Of a DNA stretch of 64,000 nucleotides, positions 15,901-25,572 are shown one piece after another (within the stretch, counting starts at the first letter, position 1; the number at the start of each line of letters is the position of its first letter). The stretch comes from Adineta ricciae. Taxonomy: Eukaryota > Rotifera > Eurotatoria > Adinetida > Adinetidae. Made by a program: the position numbers and the translations under genes. Location: contig CAJNOJ010000130.1 in NCBI GenBank assembly GCA_905250025.1, positions 186,001 to 250,000 on the forward strand, read 5' to 3'. A model generated the notes under the pieces. It did no database searches, was not told the origin of the DNA, and saw only the letters and a list, made by a program, of their open reading frames with translations.

Positions 15901-16585
15901 TCGGTTGACCTTGATGACCTGGGTTTACCACTAATTGTTTTTGAATATAATCAACTGGAATAGTAAACATTCGATTCGAATTTTTCACTTCTAATTTGAT
16001 TGTCGTTGCACGACATCCTTCTTTCCACACTTTGATCATACCCGTATAACGCAGTTGTTTTGTATGATCATAAAATTTATGAGTGTTACACATAGAACCA
16101 AAACTGAATAAGACGTTCATCCATTTTGCTTGACTCGTTTTCTTGTCAGAAAACGTTTCTTGATACAACCTGTGTAAAGGATTAGTGCCGATCGTAAGCC
16201 ATACATTCGAGTAAGTTGAGGTCAAAATCAGATGTAAATTATCACGTATCTGATTTGCTTCATCGCGAGTGCATTCAAACGAGTATTCATTGATATTATT
16301 AGCTAATTTCATCAACGAATCGAAATTAGTCAGATGTAAATAATGAGTTAAATTCCTATGGATAATCTCACATGCCTTGGGATCAGAAAGATGGGTCAAT
16401 GTACAGGGCACTTTGTCATCCCAACCGTCGGGTTCTGGATTAATAACAATTCTAAAGGTAAAATTCTGCATTAGACACACTCCAATATACAAAACAAAGA
16501 AAGGTTTAGAACGAAATTCCAACTTTCGTTGGTGATGTAAAAAAGTATTCAAAAAGACGAGGTGGAGTAGTTTTTACCTTTCCAT
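12948..16585 (-). CDS. Cellular RNA-dependent RNA polymerase (eukaryotic RdRP family)
   Basis: This is an RdRP of the kind that makes double-stranded RNA for small-RNA silencing in nematodes, plants and fungi; it is not a viral polymerase. The catalytic signature SGSDLDGDQYWVYW (about 13505-13545) holds the three metal-binding aspartates of the DxDGD motif. Upstream are IPSIFQIRMAGCKGTLVID and VRESMVKFPSNDW (about 14255-14360), also typical. Exons could be joined from the start: 16578-16585 (MER..), 15828-16451, 14792-15746 and 14639-14740, all in phase with GT-AG borders. Several short exons then lead to 12948. The 81-nt intron 15747-15827 contains two in-frame stops and looks like a broken frame until it is spliced. 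Total length is near 1,000 residues, normal for the family. The start is the ATG of an 8-nt first coding exon, the least certain part. Bdelloid rotifers are known to carry several such genes. Confidence 0.92.
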
Positions 16586-17684
16586 TGCCTTGATAGCGAA
16601 TATCGTGAAAGAATTCTTTTCTTTTTTAAAATAAAAATAAGTATTATTTCTCTTTTTTTCCCAGTGAATCATACACCGATGATTGCAACTAAATGGTTGA
16701 CAGCAATCCTAGGAAACGTCTCCACGTATTGTCAAAATCATAATATTTCTCATTTCGGTTAAAATGGAGATGGCGGAAAAGTGTAACATTTGTCAAATCA
16801 CCTTTTTAAAGGTTAATCCTTTTTATTTACTCAAACAATCAATGTTCTATGCAATACATTCTGATTGACATTAAAAATTTATAATTATAAAGCCTTCAAA
16901 GAGGCACGTGTAAATGAGTTTGATATACATTGATGTGTCAGATAAAGATAGATGTTACTCGCCATGTCATACCAGTTCATAAATAAACTATAGATGTATG
17001 TTATACACTGCTGATCCAATTTTCTCACAAATTACCAATTTTTATCTATTTTTTTAAAGTGTTTATAGAAAAACGAATGAAATTCTACTATATCGGATCA
17101 CTTTGTTTCTTTACGGAAGGGAAATCCATGTAAATCGTGCATAAAAATGGCATCGATTCGAAATCAGCAACACGGAGCAGTCGGCTATTATTATCATCAG
17201 AATCGAAGATGTTCCATATTGAACTCTCGTTTTCTAGAAGCTCTTTTGACATTCGTTTGCCATGAAAACAAGACCCTGCGTGTATGTGATCCTTTCTTTT
17301 CTTTTCTTTTCATATAGTTTCGTTCCAATTAGATTACATTGTCATATTGGCGGTAGTAATTACCATCTAACATATAATGATATCTTAAGATGAGGTGCTT
17401 TGCACCATATCCGCAATTGGTAGGCGAAAATGAAGAGTAATAAAGCATCGTATCTGTTCATATTTTTCTTACTCTAGAACTGTCATTGTCATCTCTGCTC
17501 ACTGAAACTATTCGCCAGTGTTTTTGATCTTTTATTATAGCACTTGCGAATCAACTAAATTATTCTTTCATCTTCTGCTTTAAGGTGGAAAATAACGCGT
17601 GTGCAGGACGATAAAAGCGAACGACCTGTAATTTGCGCCATTCACATTTCAAACAACACACCGTTGCTTACCAGAAATTCAGAC
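16586..17684. other. Intergenic region between RdRP and GPCR genes
   Basis: About 1.1 kb between two divergent genes. No coding frame of note is present. The open frame that continues upstream of 17685 has no ATG, so it may be untranslated or hold a small upstream exon end. Both promoters should lie here; no clear TATA box is visible. Confidence 0.5.
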
Positions 17685-18728
17685 ATGAGTGCGAATGGCA
17701 CCTCTCTCCATATCTATTTCCTTAATGTGATCGTAATTGATCTTTTCAAATACGTGCAGCCGATATTCTTTATTATTGGTAACCTGGGTAATCTACTCAC
17801 TGCATTAGTCTTCTGGAGAAAAACTTGGCGAAAGAATGTCTGCGTCTTCTACTTCAAAATCTATCTTATCTCCACTACCTGCTACATCAACTCGTCACTA
17901 TTTGGATCTATTTTTACAACGGGTTATGTTATTCGATCTCACGATTCCAATATTATTTTATGTAAACTGTATTTCTACACGGCTTTTCTCTTCGCTATTC
18001 ATCCGCCGACCATACTCATCTTAGCGTGCATCGATCGTCTCTTGATCTCTTCACGGAATGTTGAAACACGAATGTATAGTTCGAAACGTCTTGCATACTT
18101 TTCTGTCACGCTAGGTACAATCTTTTGGGTGGTTTTCAATGTTCACATCTTGATTATGGTTCATATTCAAGAGATCCGTCCTTCGGTTTTCATCTGCTAC
18201 TATGATCTTTCTTACGGATATCAGAATTTTGTTTATTACTATCTACCCATTGTTAATATTAGTTTTTGTCTGATCATGATTATTCTGTGTTCGGTGTCGT
18301 TCAAGAACGTTCGCCATATTCGTCTTGTTTCGCGTCAACGAAGAAATCAAGAGCGAACGATGACAAAGAAAGATTTTCAGTTGCTGCATTGTTTGTTTGC
18401 ACACGGTGTCACTTATGTCATTTTTCGGATTGGAATCAATATTTCCTATGGATATGATGCAATAACAAGAGGTCAAGCTCGGACAGCAACACAACAAGCA
18501 ATTGAAACGTTTGTGAATAACTTTCTCGTTCTGTTGTTCAATTCCTGGTATTGTATTAGTATTTTCATCTATGTTGGTATATCAAAAGCATTTCGTTATG
18601 AACTAAAAAAAATGCTGTACAAAACGTGTGGCATCGAAGTCCTGCCGTTACGAGAAGAAGAAAACCGACAGGAGAAAATTGGTGCCGATGCGGGTCCTGC
18701 TGAAAACGGTACATTCCCATCAAAATGA
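17685..18728 (+). CDS. Rhodopsin-type G-protein-coupled receptor, copy 1
   Basis: A single-exon 347-residue seven-helix receptor. Helix 1 has GNLGNLLTALVFW, the family GN signature. A Cys lies at the start of helix 3 (CKLYFYTAFLFA) and another in the second extracellular loop (FICYYDLSYG), giving the usual disulfide. The DRY position reads CIDRLLISS, as DRL. Helix 7 reads LLFNSWYCISIFIYVGISKAF, replacing NPxxY, and an amphipathic Lys-rich tail follows. A glycosylation site (NGTS) lies in the short N-terminus. The nearest group is the peptide (FMRFamide-like) receptors, but the ligand cannot be told. The ATG at 17685 is the first in the frame. Copy 2 lies at 20050, with identical and diverged tracts alternating. 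C-terminal residues after PLREEENRQEK differ between the copies. Confidence 0.85.
   Translation: MSANGTSLHIYFLNVIVIDLFKYVQPIFFIIGNLGNLLTALVFWRKTWRKNVCVFYFKIYLISTTCYINSSLFGSIFTTGYVIRSHDSNIILCKLYFYTAFLFAIHPPTILILACIDRLLISSRNVETRMYSSKRLAYFSVTLGTIFWVVFNVHILIMVHIQEIRPSVFICYYDLSYGYQNFVYYYLPIVNISFCLIMIILCSVSFKNVRHIRLVSRQRRNQERTMTKKDFQLLHCLFAHGVTYVIFRIGINISYGYDAITRGQARTATQQAIETFVNNFLVLLFNSWYCISIFIYVGISKAFRYELKKMLYKTCGIEVLPLREEENRQEKIGADAGPAENGTFPSK
17988..18241 (+). repeat. Identical 254-nt tract shared by the two GPCR genes (copy 1)
   Basis: Bases 17988-18241 match 20353-20606 without a difference by eye, while the flanks on both sides differ at many positions. It covers helix 3 to the second extracellular loop. 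Confidence 0.85.
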
Positions 18729-18976
18729 TTATGTATTGAAAAAAGACGAAATCTTATTAAAACTAGTGACTCCCACGGTAGAAATCAGTTGAATAGATAC
18801 CTTTCTTATTGGCTTAATATTCTGATATGCAGTCATTATTTGAATGAAAGTCAAATATATATATTCGCACGACACGACCTCCTTGTAAGAGACGTATATA
18901 CCTTTTTTTTCGTTCGTGTAGGAATAAAAACACAAAGATTCATTTCGCTCTTATCTATCTGTGGAATCACTTGGTC

Positions 18977-19540
18977 ATGATAACAATTTGTGTAGCCGAA
19001 TCAGAGGAAGATGTGTTAGCTATAAAAGCTTTGCAACGCGATAATCTTCGAAGCAACGTATCTATTGAAAAACCGAAGTCGGATGGTTTCGTTACTAATG
19101 AATACGACGTTGAATTTCTTTCTCAAATCTGTCGAACAGCACCGAATATCATCGCCAAAGATTCAACATCAAAATTAATCGGTTATGCATTAGCAGTGTT
19201 ACCTGAAAATGCATCGAATTCACCGGAAATCAACGAACTCGTCTCGTTAATCAATCATACAGAATACAAAGGTAAACCAACGAAAACTTACAAATACTAC
19301 ATAATGGGTCAAGTATGCATTGCTGATGGGTTTCGAGGCAAAAACATTTTTGACCGAATGTACGATAAGCATCGTGAACTGTACGGTAATTCTTACGATT
19401 TGGTGATTACAGATGTTACAGAGACGAACGTTCGTTCATTTCGTGCTCATCTTCGAGTGGGATTTGAGGTGTTGCATGCATATAAAGGCCATTTAACAGA
19501 TGAAACTTGGTACATCATTGCGTGGGATTGGCGAAATTGA
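18977..19540 (+). CDS. GNAT family N-acetyltransferase, bacterial-like
   Basis: A 187-residue single-exon GNAT enzyme that would transfer an acetyl group from acetyl-CoA to an amine; the substrate is unknown. Seen are the central strand and loop QVCIADGFRGKNIFDRMYDK (about 19310-19370), which is motif A with an R-G-K-N form of the Q/RxxGxG/A acetyl-CoA loop, and the motif B end TDVTETNVRSFRAHLRVGFEV, ending in the GF seen in bacterial GNATs. It has no intron, while most neighbours have several, and it sits between two duplicated receptors. In style it is nearer to bacterial GNATs than to animal ones, so horizontal gain is possible but unproven. The ATG at 18977 is the first in frame. It is read in the same direction as both receptors. 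Confidence 0.82.
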   Translation: MITICVAESEEDVLAIKALQRDNLRSNVSIEKPKSDGFVTNEYDVEFLSQICRTAPNIIAKDSTSKLIGYALAVLPENASNSPEINELVSLINHTEYKGKPTKTYKYYIMGQVCIADGFRGKNIFDRMYDKHRELYGNSYDLVITDVTETNVRSFRAHLRVGFEVLHAYKGHLTDETWYIIAWDWRN

Positions 19541-20049
19541 AGCTTTTTTTATTGGTACCGAGTAAAGCTTCTTAACGCTTAATAATATAGCCCTTAAGTC
19601 GTTTTTACATAAAAATATTAATACTATTCTATGTATGATACTCGTGACAATAAAAGAGATATAGATTCACGATGAAGATGATGTCTACATAATATAACAA
19701 AGATCGTTACCATATATGATGACTTAAATTGAATGAACAGCTGACTTTTACACCTTTCTTTTTTACCAAATACACTTAGACATGTGTATATGATGAAAAA
19801 CTTCAAAGAACATCCATTTTCTCATTTTAATCTTCTCATATTTTAACAAACACCTTGAGTTTTATTTCCATCGTCTACAGCTAAACATATAAATCTGTCT
19901 TTTCTCATAGTATAGGCTATAATGGATGTAATTAGTATTCACATGTTCTTAATCAATCCCTGTTAATACCTTCTAATATATAAAACGTGTGCAATCAAAA
20001 CGTCTTCCAAGTCAATACCTGTCGTATTGGATCAACATATTAGACAAAA
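19541..20049. other. Spacer GNAT / GPCR copy 2
   Basis: Very AT-rich, with no gene seen. Near its right end TATATAAAA (19977-19985) lies 65 nt before the ATG of GPCR copy 2 and is a plausible TATA box. Confidence 0.5.
19977..19985 (+). promoter_or_regulatory. Probable TATA box of GPCR copy 2
   Basis: TATATAAAA 65 nt upstream of the start codon at 20050. The surrounding spacer is AT-rich, so chance cannot be excluded. Confidence 0.4.
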
Positions 20050-21090
20050 ATGAACTCATCTATGGACTTGAGCACTGTCAAAACTCTGAATGCTATAATT
20101 ACGTACGCGTTCAAATACGTACAGCCGATATTCTTTATTATTGGTAACCTGGGTAATCTACTCACTGCATTAGTCTTCTGGAGGAAAGCTTGGCGAAAGA
20201 ATGTCTGCGTCTTCTACTTCAAAATCTATCTTATCTCCACTACCTGCTACATCAACTCATCGTTCCTTGGAACCTTTTTTGCATTAGGTTATAATATTAA
20301 TTTTTTAAATTCAAATATTGTTTTATGTAAACTATTCTTTTACACAGCTTTCCTCTTCGCTATTCATCCGCCGACCATACTCATCTTAGCGTGCATCGAT
20401 CGTCTCTTGATCTCTTCACGGAATGTTGAAACACGAATGTATAGTTCGAAACGTCTTGCATACTTTTCTGTCACGCTAGGTACAATCTTTTGGGTGGTTT
20501 TCAATGTTCACATCTTGATTATGGTTCATATTCAAGAGATCCGTCCTTCGGTTTTCATCTGCTACTATGATCTTTCTTACGGATATCAGAATTTTGTTTA
20601 TTACTACCTACTCATTGTTAATATTAGTTTTTGTCTGATCATGATTTTCCTGTGTTTGCTGTCGTTCAAGAACGTTCACCATATTCGTCTTGTTTCGCGT
20701 CAACGAAGAAATCAAGAGCGAACGATGACAAAGAAAGATTTTCAGTTGCTTTGCTGCTTATTTGCGCATAGCGTGACTTATATTATTTGTCGAGCTGGAA
20801 TTATTATCTCATATACATATAGCGCAATAACAAGAGATCAAGCTCGGACAGAAATACAACAAGCAACTGAAACGTTTGTGAATAATTTTCTCATTCTGTT
20901 GTTCAATTCCTGGTATTGTATTAGTATTTTCATCTATGTTGGTATATCAAAAGCATTTCGTCATGAACTAAAAAGAGTGCTGTACAAAACGTGTGGCATC
21001 GAAATCGTGCCGTTGCGAGAAGAAGAGAATCGTCAAGAGAAAAACGATGCTGGTGTAGTTGTCGTTATCGAGAACTATGTTGTAACATGA
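20050..21090 (+). CDS. Rhodopsin-type G-protein-coupled receptor, copy 2
   Basis: A 346-residue single-exon paralogue of the receptor at 17685, in the same orientation and 2,365 nt away. It keeps the same helix 1 GNLGNLLT motif, DRL in place of DRY, the disulfide cysteines and the helix 7 NSWYCISIFIYVG. The N-terminus (MNSSMDLS) is unrelated to copy 1. The first extracellular loop with the end of helix 2, and helix 6 with the third extracellular loop, are strongly changed, while the part from helix 3 through extracellular loop 2 is identical in DNA (20353-20606). A changed ligand-facing surface on a shared core would fit receptors of different ligand preference. The start is the first ATG after the TATA box. 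A poly-A signal follows at 21144. Confidence 0.87.
   Translation: MNSSMDLSTVKTLNAIITYAFKYVQPIFFIIGNLGNLLTALVFWRKAWRKNVCVFYFKIYLISTTCYINSSFLGTFFALGYNINFLNSNIVLCKLFFYTAFLFAIHPPTILILACIDRLLISSRNVETRMYSSKRLAYFSVTLGTIFWVVFNVHILIMVHIQEIRPSVFICYYDLSYGYQNFVYYYLLIVNISFCLIMIFLCLLSFKNVHHIRLVSRQRRNQERTMTKKDFQLLCCLFAHSVTYIICRAGIIISYTYSAITRDQARTEIQQATETFVNNFLILLFNSWYCISIFIYVGISKAFRHELKRVLYKTCGIEIVPLREEENRQEKNDAGVVVVIENYVVT
20353..20606 (+). repeat. Identical 254-nt tract shared by the two GPCR genes (copy 2)
   Basis: Partner of 17988-18241, in direct orientation at a fixed offset of 2,365 nt. The constant offset across the whole gene shows one duplication without indels in the shared parts. Confidence 0.85.
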
Positions 21091-21437
21091 ACTTGAATTT
21101 ATAATGAAAACAACTTTTGTATCCGAACCGATTTTATTTCACCAATAAATATTCTGCACAGATTTTTACATCATATTGCACAGGTTTTATGTACTTATAT
21201 AGTAGTAAGCATGATCTTTTATAAGTACGCTTGAGGAACTGAACATTTCTTGTTCTATTATTAGGAATGTCCTGCGGCAGAAAATCGTGTCTCATGGGAG
21301 ATTATGGGTATGCAAAAGAGATAATAAAACTCAAATTAAAATATATTATATAAAAATCTTTCTAAATAGTGAACATTAGTAGAGGAAAGCAAACCACGGA
21401 AAAGCAAAGTTGGAGTCAAATAAAATTACTGTATTGT
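21091..21437. other. Convergent 3' region, GPCR copy 2 / GEVED gene
   Basis: About 350 nt holding the receptor 3' end (AATAAA at 21144-21149) and, on the other strand, the 3' end of the GEVED gene. No gene is seen. Confidence 0.5.
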
Positions 21438-24400
21438 CTAAATAGTATTATGATAGTCAAATTTTGGAATGATCTGTACTGTATAATCTCGTACTTCACC
21501 ATAACCATCACTGTAACATGGTTTTCGACTTCTTTCGTCTTGTGCAAGTACTATACGCATTCGATGTTGTTCACTTAAATGACTTCTTCCATCAAGTCTT
21601 GAAACTGCAATGCTTAAATCATAATGAGCCACGGATTGACCATCTTCATATCGATTTCTTGGACGGATGCGTTCTTGATTTTCATCGAATGCACCATCAT
21701 TATTTAGATCAATCCATATACCCACGTATTGAGGATGATTGCAAGCGGGATGTTGACCATATGTATCGCGGTCATCGAATTGTGATGAACAGTGTAGTTG
21801 AATCCGAAGTGAATAAGTAGCATCCTCCATCAATGTTGCTTGGAGATGAGTTCGATCGTTGTAATTGTTAGCTGAATTACATTGACTGAAATCGTCGCGG
21901 ATCTGTGTGCCTTGGTCACCATATAAATTGACGAAGGCAATTGTATTATGATCAGGAGAGCAAATCAGATTACCCACTGGACAGTACGATAATCCATAAC
22001 CTAAAAGACTTGATAGAATCCAAAATTGTTGGATCAAAACAAGAGCATACTTATTGGTGCAATGCTTCTAGGAGGGGGTGCATATTGATATTCCAGCTCT
22101 AAATATAACAATCAATGTTAGATGATTGTGTACTACGGAACAAAGCGAGATTTGTAATGTTGCATGTGTTACCTCGATGACCTGTTTTTGATAAGATGGT
22201 TATTGTATAATCGCGTGTTTCTCGGTAGTCTGTCTTGCCACATTTTCGTGTGTATTCGTCACTCGGCGTCGCAACAACACGCAGACGATGCGATCCACTT
22301 TTAATATTATGTCCATTGACGCCCGGTATTTCGATATCCAAATCGTAAATACCCAACGGCATGGAACTAAGCAATGGCCACCGGTGTGGAATACGACTTT
22401 CACTTTCGTCAAATCGATCATCGTTGTTAAAATCGATGAAGACATTGACATCATGTGCAACATTACAACCGGGATCCGGATAACCACCTTTCCAATGTGG
22501 GAAACAATCTAATTGAATACGTATTCGGTACATGGTACTTTCGTAAACTGAAACCGCGAGATGGTGTCGATTTTGATCTTCTGGCAAGATATTATTCGTT
22601 GCTATATTGTCTCGAATGTGAGTACCTTGTTCACCCGCCATAAGAACAAGAGCAATTTTACCATTCTTTTGAGAGCACACGTTATCACTTAAGACCAAAT
22701 GAGGGATATTGTCATGCGCTAAAATTATATAGACTCAAATTTTTTCGAAGAACATCGTGTTGTCACGTACTTGTTACACGTGTGTTCGGAACAATGGATA
22801 CAGTGTACTCTCGTATCTCCTTATAATCATCGTTACCACATTTTTTTCGATATTGATCATTCATTGCTACAGCTAATTGGAGACGATGTGGACCGCGTTT
22901 AATTCTCTGTGTGTCAAGTACAGGAACATACAGTTGAAGATCGTAGACACCTTGTGGCGTGTAGCTTGTTAGTGGCCAACGATAAGGAACAGCATTCTCT
23001 GATTTATCAAATACGCCATCGTCGTTTAGATCAATCCAAGCATCGACATCATATACAAGACTGCAGCTGTATGCATTGGAATTGCTGACCCATAGTCGAC
23101 TGCAGTCCAATTGAATACGTAGTAAATAGACGGTATCTTCGAACAAAACGATGGCTTCGCTTTGTCGATAACGATTGTTAGTTGTCAATGAGCTTCTGAC
23201 TACTGAATCATCTCGAATTTGAGTTCGATGTTCACCAGCCATTACAACCAGAACAATTTTACCAAGATGTGCCGAACAGGCAATGTCTGACAATGGTATG
23301 TATGGAGTGGCCGTGTCAGCTGCCGCTAGAATGGCATGAATTGATAATTCTTTCGAAACAAACATCAATTCTTACTTAGGTATCCACCTCTGGAAATGAC
23401 ATTCATAGTATATTCCCGTGTTTCATTATAATCGTTACGACCACATACTCTTCGATAATGATCGGTATGTGTAGCAACAACACGCATTCGATGTTGGCCA
23501 CTTTTGGCATATCTTTCGTCGATTAAAGGTACTGAAATTTGCATATCGTAGATTCCTTGTGCCATGTAGCTAGTGACCGGCCATCGGTAAGGTGCTCCGA
23601 TTTCTGTTTGATCAAATCGTCCATCGTCGTTAACATCAATCCAGACATTCACATCTTGGGCAAGATTGCAACCATTTTCAAATAACTCCGTATTCAATTG
23701 CCAAGCACAATCCAATTGAATACGAATGAGATAAACTGTGTGTTCATAGAGCGTGACCGCTAAATGATGACGATTGTAATAATCGTTTAGCAACGTATTA
23801 GATGGTAGATCATCTCGTATCTCAGATCCGCGTTCTCCAGCCATCAGAACCAATGAGATCTTAGCAGTATTTTGAGAACAGATTGGGTCTGCATATCGAA
23901 TGTTGGCAGGTGGTGCGCGAACCGCAGCTAAACGAAAGAAGGTTAGATTTTGTCATTAATTGAATGGTGAGCTTTACCGGTATATGTTGACTTTGGAATG
24001 ACGTTCACTGTGTATTCTCGTGTGCTTTCAAAATCTGCAGTACCACAGGCGCTAAGATATGCTTCAGTTGGGACAGTAGCAATTTGCATTCGATATTGGC
24101 CACTTCGGATTGCTCGACCATCGATGCTAGGTATACGTATATCCAAATTATACGAATTTCCCGATACGTAGTTATTGGGTCGTGATCTGGGAGATATTAA
24201 AGTTTTCGAACCATACGAGTTATCACCATCGAAATTGATCCATACGTTGACATCTTGTGAAAGTTCACAATTGTTATCTGACGGATATCTACTTCGCGCT
24301 TGACTACAGTCAAACTCGATATGTAGGCGATAGTTTGTATCTTCATAGAGTGAAATCGTCGGCTGTTGTTGATATTGGTATCCGTTTGTTCGTAAATCAT

Positions 24401-25572
24401 CTTGAATGGTTGAGCCATGTTCACCGGTGAGTTGAACAAGGAGAATTCGACCAATGCTTTGAGTACATCTCGAATACTTCAATGCAACACGTGGAGTTTC
24501 AACATTTGTTGGAACTATAAAATAACGATGAATTTCCCTCTTTTCTGTTGAACATTGTGTAAACTTACAATTTGCTCTGTCGTTTTCAGGTGCCAATGGT
24601 GTTAGCGTTGGGTATTTCTTCACCTTTCTTGCTCGTTTCAATGCAAATTCTTGTTGCTCTTATCATGCAAGAAAAGTCGGATTAGCAGCGGTGATTACAT
24701 TCGATCTTACCTGTTTTTTCTGCAAGACCACATATTTTTATACGAATATTTGCTGAACGATCGTCTTTGAATTCGACATCCATTGGAATGTCTGCTAGAG
24801 TATTGAATGCACCTTGTAATTCCTTGATAAATTGACTCTTGCATGTATTCGTTTCTCCAGAGATGCATTGATCAGGATAGAAAGTGACGAAGTTCATTTG
24901 GAGAACGTTTCCGGACAGTGGGCTCTCACATGCCATACTTAAACAAATTTCAATAGTAAGTGATGACAATAAGGGAGAGAGTGAGGTGATATTTACTGAT
25001 GATCGCGTTTCGATATAACATGATTGCGGAAAAAAGCATTGAGAACACGAATATTCCGTCCTTTCAATTTTGCATTCAACTACAAACAAAAAAGAAAAGC
25101 ATAGACAGAACTATGAGAGAATTCGCCAACGAACTTGATTGGTAATTTCGTCTGTATTTTTTATATTTAACGATAGATTATCATCGTCCGACATGTAATT
25201 TGTGCTAAACATTGCTTTCAAAACCACTTTTTCCATGTCTAAAGAAAACTGATCGAATGCATTTACAAAGACAAACATTAAAGACTCACGATCTTTCTTC
25301 AGCGGTGCTGCCACAGAGGTTGAAGCATGAGGTATTACTTTCCAAATCGTAACAGCAACCAAGAGCGAAGAAAACACAACCATAACACCAACAATACCAA
25401 CACGAAGGGGATTACAACTTCGTACATGTCTATTCAAATCGATCGACGTATTTTCGAGAAAATCTTCTGATAAGACTTACGATGGTTTATGTAATTGTTT
25501 TCCTTTGACGGTTGTACGATACGTACAGCCGTCATCGCCGAGTACCATCATTTCGCCGTCGGTAAAATCCAT
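21438..25572 (-). CDS. Type II membrane protein with five GEVED-like domains
   Basis: The N-terminal exon gives MDFTDGEMMVLGDDGC. The next exon gives a basic stretch and one membrane helix (VGIVGVMVVFSSLLVAVTI, about 25370-25420), so the long C-terminal part should be extracellular. A linker with several cysteines (about 24690-25085) follows. Then five repeat units come, each nearly one exon: about 23975-24520, 23395-23925, 22790-23320, 22170-22695 and 21438-21995. Each unit has GEHGTxIRDD, then a Ca-loop-like core (WIDLNNDGAFDE, FIDFNNDDRFDE, WIDLNDDGVFDK, WIDVNDDGRFDQ and a degenerate WINFDGDNSYG), then a final GEVRDYTV / ETRDYTI / EIREYTV type strand. That order matches the GEVED domain, known mostly from secreted bacterial proteins. 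Function is unknown; an adhesive or sugar-binding surface role is a guess. Confidence 0.72.
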
